A stretch of DNA of 52,404 nt from Thermoplasmata archaeon UBA61. Its GTDB lineage: Archaea > Thermoplasmatota > Thermoplasmata > Lutacidiplasmatales > UBA184. The DNA lies in NCBI GenBank assembly GCA_002503985.1, contig DASW01000005.1:1-52404 (forward strand), in the 5' to 3' direction. Made by a program: the position numbers and the translations under genes. The notes below the pieces were generated by a model. That model searched no databases. It worked only from the letters and a program-made list of their open reading frames with translations, and had not been told where the DNA came from. This document shows positions 49,844 to 52,404 of this stretch, in pieces; within the stretch, counting starts at the first letter, position 1; each line of letters begins with the position of its first letter.

Positions 49844-50061
49844 CCGCGACTATCCCGCCCACGGTGGGTCACTCGTTCCATGCGAAGACGGTCGCCGGGA
49901 GCATCGAGCCCGTTGCCCGATGCACCTTTTGCGGATGTCCCCAATCCTCCGCCCAGAACCTTCCGACCTGTGAGAGCTACAAGAAACTCCAGCAGTCGGT
50001 CAGCGACACGTTCGACTCTGGGGCTCGTCGCGACCCGTACCGTCAGAAAGTGACGAAGTAA
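49840..50061 (+). CDS. 73-residue cysteine protein (mini-cassette 1, second gene)
   Basis: Contains GHSF near residue 10, C-T-F-C-G-C near 28-33, T-C near 44, and V-S-D-T-F-D-S-G-A-R-R-D near the end. The protein at 52167 has the same order: G-H-x-F, C-x2-C-G, T-C, and F-D-S-G-x3-D. The cysteines suggest a small zinc-binding fold. It overlaps the preceding membrane peptide gene. The pair is present twice in this window, so the two proteins probably work together. Function unknown. Confidence 0.75.
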   Translation: MTATIPPTVGHSFHAKTVAGSIEPVARCTFCGCPQSSAQNLPTCESYKKLQQSVSDTFDSGARRDPYRQKVTK

Positions 50062-50188
50062 TCTCGACCGACCGCGAGGAGTCCGCGAGGCCGCGGGAAT
50101 GGGCGGTTCGCCGCATGCCGTCCGGAAACCCACCCGAACGCGGCGGGGTGTGGGGCCTGAAGTAGTCCCTGCGCCTACCGGACATGAC

Positions 50189-50233
50189 ATGCCGAAGAAG
50201 GGCGGGAAGGGGAAGAAGACGAAGAAGCGATAG
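50189..50233 (+). CDS. Possible 14-residue lysine-rich microprotein
   Basis: ATG 50189 to TAG 50233 encodes MPKKGGKGKKTKKR. The composition is extreme (eight basic residues of 14), unlike random GC-rich DNA here, where Arg codons dominate over AAG. No clear ribosome site is seen (cctaccggacatgac precedes). It may be a real nucleic-acid-binding microprotein or the leftover end of a lost gene. Confidence 0.3.
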   Translation: MPKKGGKGKKTKKR

Positions 50234-50378
50234 CGGCCAATCCCGGCCGGTATCGTTCCTCGCCTAGGGGATTGCTTGCGCGGACCTCTTGCCCCACTCA
50301 CACGAGAGGGGGATGTCCGCGGATCCCCGCCGGCGATAGCCATCCCACCTTTTGATCGACGGGAGGTGACTGCTAACC

Positions 50379-50555
50379 ATGACCCGGCCTCAGCGGCCCG
50401 ATCGTTCCCGCGACCAGTTCCGCAGTTTCGCCCACCGGGTCCGACGCCCATCGCCACCGTGCGTTCGATGTGGCGGGACGGGGCGGATCACATGGGCCGG
50501 CCGCAAAGAAATCTGTCCGATCTGTCACGGTCGGGGTAGGGAGCAATCGGTTTGA
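50379..50555 (+). CDS. 58-residue zinc-ribbon protein with two CxxCxGxG motifs
   Basis: ATG 50379 to TGA 50555, behind GGGAGGTGA. After a basic N-terminal half (TRPQRPDRSRDQFRSFAHRV) it has C-V-R-C-G-G-T-G-R-I, then E-I-C-P-I-C-H-G-R-G-R. These are two C-x2-C-x-G-x-G repeats, as in the DnaJ cysteine-rich region and small zinc ribbons, so one zinc with four Cys is expected. A single pair of repeats is half of a DnaJ zinc domain. It may bind RNA, unfolded protein or a partner. Confidence 0.78.
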   Translation: MTRPQRPDRSRDQFRSFAHRVRRPSPPCVRCGGTGRITWAGRKEICPICHGRGREQSV

Positions 50556-50720
50556 AACCCCCAGCCGAAACGGACCCCTTCCAAAGGAGATCGTCGCCGC
50601 GGTGGAACTGGCGATTACAACGGTGACTTGGTAATCGCTGCTGTTAGGTGTCCGCCGAACCCGTCGTCCTGAACGAGCCGGTTTCGAACGCCTTGCAATA
50701 GGGGTGAGGGCTGGGGGCCT

Positions 50721-50750
50721 TAAATATCCATTTAAATACTTTATATATAG
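50721..50750 (+). promoter_or_regulatory. Strong TATA-rich promoter of the TBP gene
   Basis: The 30 bases contain three AT-rich cores, taaatatcc, tttaaatac and tttatatata, directly before GTG 50755. This is the most AT-rich stretch in the right part of the window. Several TATA boxes before a TBP gene would allow feedback by TBP itself. Confidence 0.65.
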
Positions 50751-50754
50751 CACG

Positions 50755-51423
50755 GTGACGCGAATTCGAATCGAGAACGTTGTGGCATCGAGCTCGCTGG
50801 CAGATGTGCTCGACCTACAGTCGATCGCCCTTGGGCTCGAAGGAGCCGAATACGTGCCCGACCAGTTTCCCGGCGTTATCTACCGACTCAAGGAGCCGAA
50901 GACCGCGATCCTACTGTTCCACTCGGGCAAGCTGGTCTGCACCGGCGCGAAGAGCATGCGCCAAGTGGAGACCTCAATCGCCACTATCGCCCAGCAGGTC
51001 AAGAAGCTCGGGCAGCCGATCAAAATGCACCCGAAGATCGAGGTGCAAAACATCGTCGCGAGCTCGGACCTGGAATCGGATATCAACCTCAATGCGGTCG
51101 CCGTTACCTTGGGACTCGACCGCATCGAGTACGAACCCGAACAGTTTCCCGGCCTCGTCTGCCGGATCGACGAGCCGAAGGTCGTGGTGCTCCTGTTCGG
51201 CACTGGCAAGCTCGTCTGCACCGGAGGTCGCAAGCCATCGGACATCGAGGTCGCCGTCGAGAAGATCGCGAAAGAGCTCCAGGACGCCGGTCTCTTGCGC
51301 CGGGAGCGGGGCCGGGCGGATCCGGCGCCGACTCGGTCGTCCCGAGGTTCCAGGTCGTCTACCGCGGTTCCCGTTTCAGCCTCGCCGGATCCTACCCCGC
51401 CTCCGAAGGTTCCCCGGCGCTGA
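50755..51423 (+). CDS. tbp: TATA-box-binding protein with C-terminal extension
   Basis: A 222-residue TBP from GTG 50755, almost directly behind its TATA-rich promoter. The two direct repeats of the saddle are clear: IRIENVVASSSLADVLDLQS ... LLFHSGKLVCTGAKS in residues 3-85, and IEVQNIVASSDLESDINLNA ... LLFGTGKLVCTGGRK in 97-165. The paired QFPG motifs carry intercalating Phe. A Ser/Pro/Arg-rich tail of about 40 residues follows (residues 182-222), whereas most archaeal TBPs end with a short acidic tail. Being in an accessory region it may be a second, specialised TBP. Confidence 0.95.
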   Translation: MTRIRIENVVASSSLADVLDLQSIALGLEGAEYVPDQFPGVIYRLKEPKTAILLFHSGKLVCTGAKSMRQVETSIATIAQQVKKLGQPIKMHPKIEVQNIVASSDLESDINLNAVAVTLGLDRIEYEPEQFPGLVCRIDEPKVVVLLFGTGKLVCTGGRKPSDIEVAVEKIAKELQDAGLLRRERGRADPAPTRSSRGSRSSTAVPVSASPDPTPPPKVPRR

Positions 51424-51718
51424 CGGCACTCACCGGGTGATCGTCCCCCGATCTCCTTCTTGTAGTCTCCTCATGTTCGTTGGGTTCGCTCGCCGGCACC
51501 GATGGGCCGAGTCGTGGGGTCAACCGAGAGACGGTGCAAGGCCTTGGGCCGCGGGTCGACCCCCCAATCCCGGTATTCCGGAAATCCTCGGTCACTACGG
51601 ACCCTCATCTACTCCCGGCGTCTCGCGCGAGTGCCGATCATGATGAGCAGAACTGTGATCCTTGCATCAGAGTGAGAAAGTGAAGACGATCAAACAGAGC
51701 TATCCCAGGAGAAGTGAC

Positions 51719-52003
51719 ATGCTGGCCACGCCATTCGAGCCATTGTCGGATGACGAGTTTCGGCAATTGGTTGCGAGCGGGTTGGCGCTTCCGGGGCAGC
51801 AGGGTACTGGGTTGTTCGTGGCGAAGTGGAGGGATGGACCCGGACTGAACGCGGAAGCGTTCTTGGTCGCCCTGCATGCGCAGGGGTCCAAGTTGGTGGT
51901 CCGGAGATTCAAGTCGGACGTCAATATCCGTGTGGTTCGAAGTAAGCGGTCGGTAGTCAGGGGCACACGGTCGTCGACCCCTTCGCGAAAGTCTTCCACC
52001 TGA
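51719..52003 (+). CDS. Unknown 94-residue protein
   Basis: From ATG 51719, behind AGGAGAAGTGAC. The N-terminal 55 residues look folded (FEPLSDDEFRQLVASGLALP, GLFVAKWRDGPGLNAEAFLV); the C-terminal part is strongly basic (VVRRFKSDVNIRVVRSKRSV then Ser/Thr/Arg). No family is recognised. The basic tail may bind nucleic acid. The 295 bases before it (51424-51718) show no convincing gene. Confidence 0.55.
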   Translation: MLATPFEPLSDDEFRQLVASGLALPGQQGTGLFVAKWRDGPGLNAEAFLVALHAQGSKLVVRRFKSDVNIRVVRSKRSVVRGTRSSTPSRKSST

Positions 52004-52059
52004 GTTCCCGCCTCAGCAAGCCAATGGTTCCGACCGTCAAGCCGAAGGGAGATGACCTC

Positions 52060-52170
52060 ATGACGTTCGTCGCCGCCCTCTTCCTCATCGGCCTCGCCGT
52101 CGCCACGACTGTGCCCCTCGTGCGCCGAGCTCGAAGGCGCAACGTAATGTTGAGGGGGACGAAGTCGTGA
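52060..52170 (+). CDS. 36-residue single-span membrane protein (mini-cassette 2, first gene)
   Basis: ATG 52060 behind AAGGGAGATGA. The protein is MTFVAALFLIGLAVATTVPL then V-R-R-A-R-R-R-N-V-M-L-R-G-T-K-S: one helix with a strongly basic end. Its TGA overlaps the next start (GTGA), as in mini-cassette 1. Confidence 0.65.
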   Translation: MTFVAALFLIGLAVATTVPLVRRARRRNVMLRGTKS

Positions 52171-52373
52171 ACGCCCAACCGAACGCCGGGCATCCCTTCG
52201 GGCCTCCCGACCCCGCAGGTCGGCGGATATGTCGTCTCTGCGGATACTCGGTTGGCTCAGAGACGACCGAGGTCGAGACATGCGCCGAGCGCGAGCAGAT
52301 CCGGGCCATGGTGCGACACGCGTTCGACTCGGGCACGGGGTACGACGGCGCGACCGGGAGGCGAGGGACATGA
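52167..52373 (+). CDS. 68-residue cysteine protein (mini-cassette 2, second gene)
   Basis: From GTG 52167: G-H-P-F near residue 8, R-R-I-C-R-L-C-G-Y near 19-27, E-T-C-A-E-R-E near 37, and MVRHAFDSGTGYD near 48. It parallels the 49840 protein in all these marks. It overlaps the membrane peptide before it and the next start after it (ATGA at 52370). Probable small zinc-binding protein of unknown role. Confidence 0.72.
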   Translation: MNAQPNAGHPFGPPDPAGRRICRLCGYSVGSETTEVETCAEREQIRAMVRHAFDSGTGYDGATGRRGT

Positions 52374-52404
52374 ACGGCGCGCGCGCTCGATTGGACATGA
52401 TACG
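52370..52404 (+). CDS. Start of a third mini-cassette gene, cut by the window edge
   Basis: ATG 52370 overlaps the preceding stop (ATGA) and encodes M-N-G-A-R-A-R-L-D-M-I before the window ends. The decayed copy at 42648 preserves R-L-D-M-I and continues R-P-R-E-E-R, hinting at the next residues. Function cannot be inferred. Confidence 0.4.
   Translation, partial: MNGARARLDMI
52379..52404 (+). repeat. 26-bp repeat, right copy (left copy 42666-42691)
   Basis: Last 26 bases of the window, ending TCGATTGGACATGATACG, identical to 42666-42691 but for one T/C change. The repeat may extend beyond the edge. Confidence 0.85.

Noticed and set aside
51480..51683. Small plus-strand frame between tbp and the 51719 gene
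   Set aside because: Pro/Arg/Gly-rich, no ribosome site, overlapping alternatives of equal quality; not distinguishable from chance.
1..52404. CRISPR array, insertion sequence or transposase
   Set aside because: No regularly spaced repeats with unique spacers and no transposase or integrase-like protein were found in any frame read.

Overview
The window is archaeal chromosomal DNA, high in G+C, and most likely from a Thermoplasmatota lineage. Supporting genes are glycerol-1-phosphate dehydrogenase (archaeal lipids), GatD/GatE, Hel308, an Orc1/Cdc6-type ATPase, Spt5, TATA-binding protein, SecE/Sec61-gamma, UPF0179, an HVO_0476-type zinc-finger protein and archaeal-type LeuRS. Many starts lie about 25-35 bases behind a TATA-like sequence with little or no leader. 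The phylum and a possible soil origin are inferences from gene content and base composition; no tree was built.

Layout. 1-7507: housekeeping genes (HIT protein end, MEMO, dcd, GNAT, leuS, queE, egsA, UPF0179). 7518-7626: tRNA-Pro(TGG) with an insertion in its D-loop. 7641-14207: a surface-glycan type block (two GT4 and one GT2 glycosyltransferases, FkbM methyltransferase, SDR epimerase, another methyltransferase). 14258-26874: information-processing and metabolic genes (HVO_0476-like, rqcH, acyl-CoA dehydrogenase, hel308, Orc1/Cdc6-like, icd, yjbQ, a polytopic membrane protein, mptE-like). 26937-30084: ftsZ-secE-spt5-rpl11 operon. 30427-35814: a group 3b-type [NiFe]-hydrogenase operon (hydB, a cyclic-nucleotide-binding protein, hydG, hydD, hydA, maturation protease, HypA-like). 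36186-40359: gatD-gatE-pgp-zinc-finger operon on the minus strand. 40496-40604: tRNA-Arg(GCG) with the same kind of D-loop insertion.

From tRNA-Arg to the right edge the character changes. Genes become small, sparse and often membrane-bound or zinc-binding, and the DNA is full of diverged repeats. Two sequences at 44061 and 49044 copy the 3' end of tRNA-Arg plus some downstream flank, as expected of attachment-site scars, but no integrase is seen. A 16-bp near-palindrome (CTTAATYYGANTCAAG) occurs upstream of three small membrane-protein genes, and a weaker copy lies upstream of a fourth small gene. A mini-cassette (tiny membrane protein, overlapping cysteine protein, and a third reading frame) is present at 49730-50061 and 52060-52404, with a decayed partial copy at 42611-42797. 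A TBP gene with a strong TATA-rich promoter and a response regulator without a kinase also sit here. This half looks like an accessory island and is the most promising place for undescribed biology.
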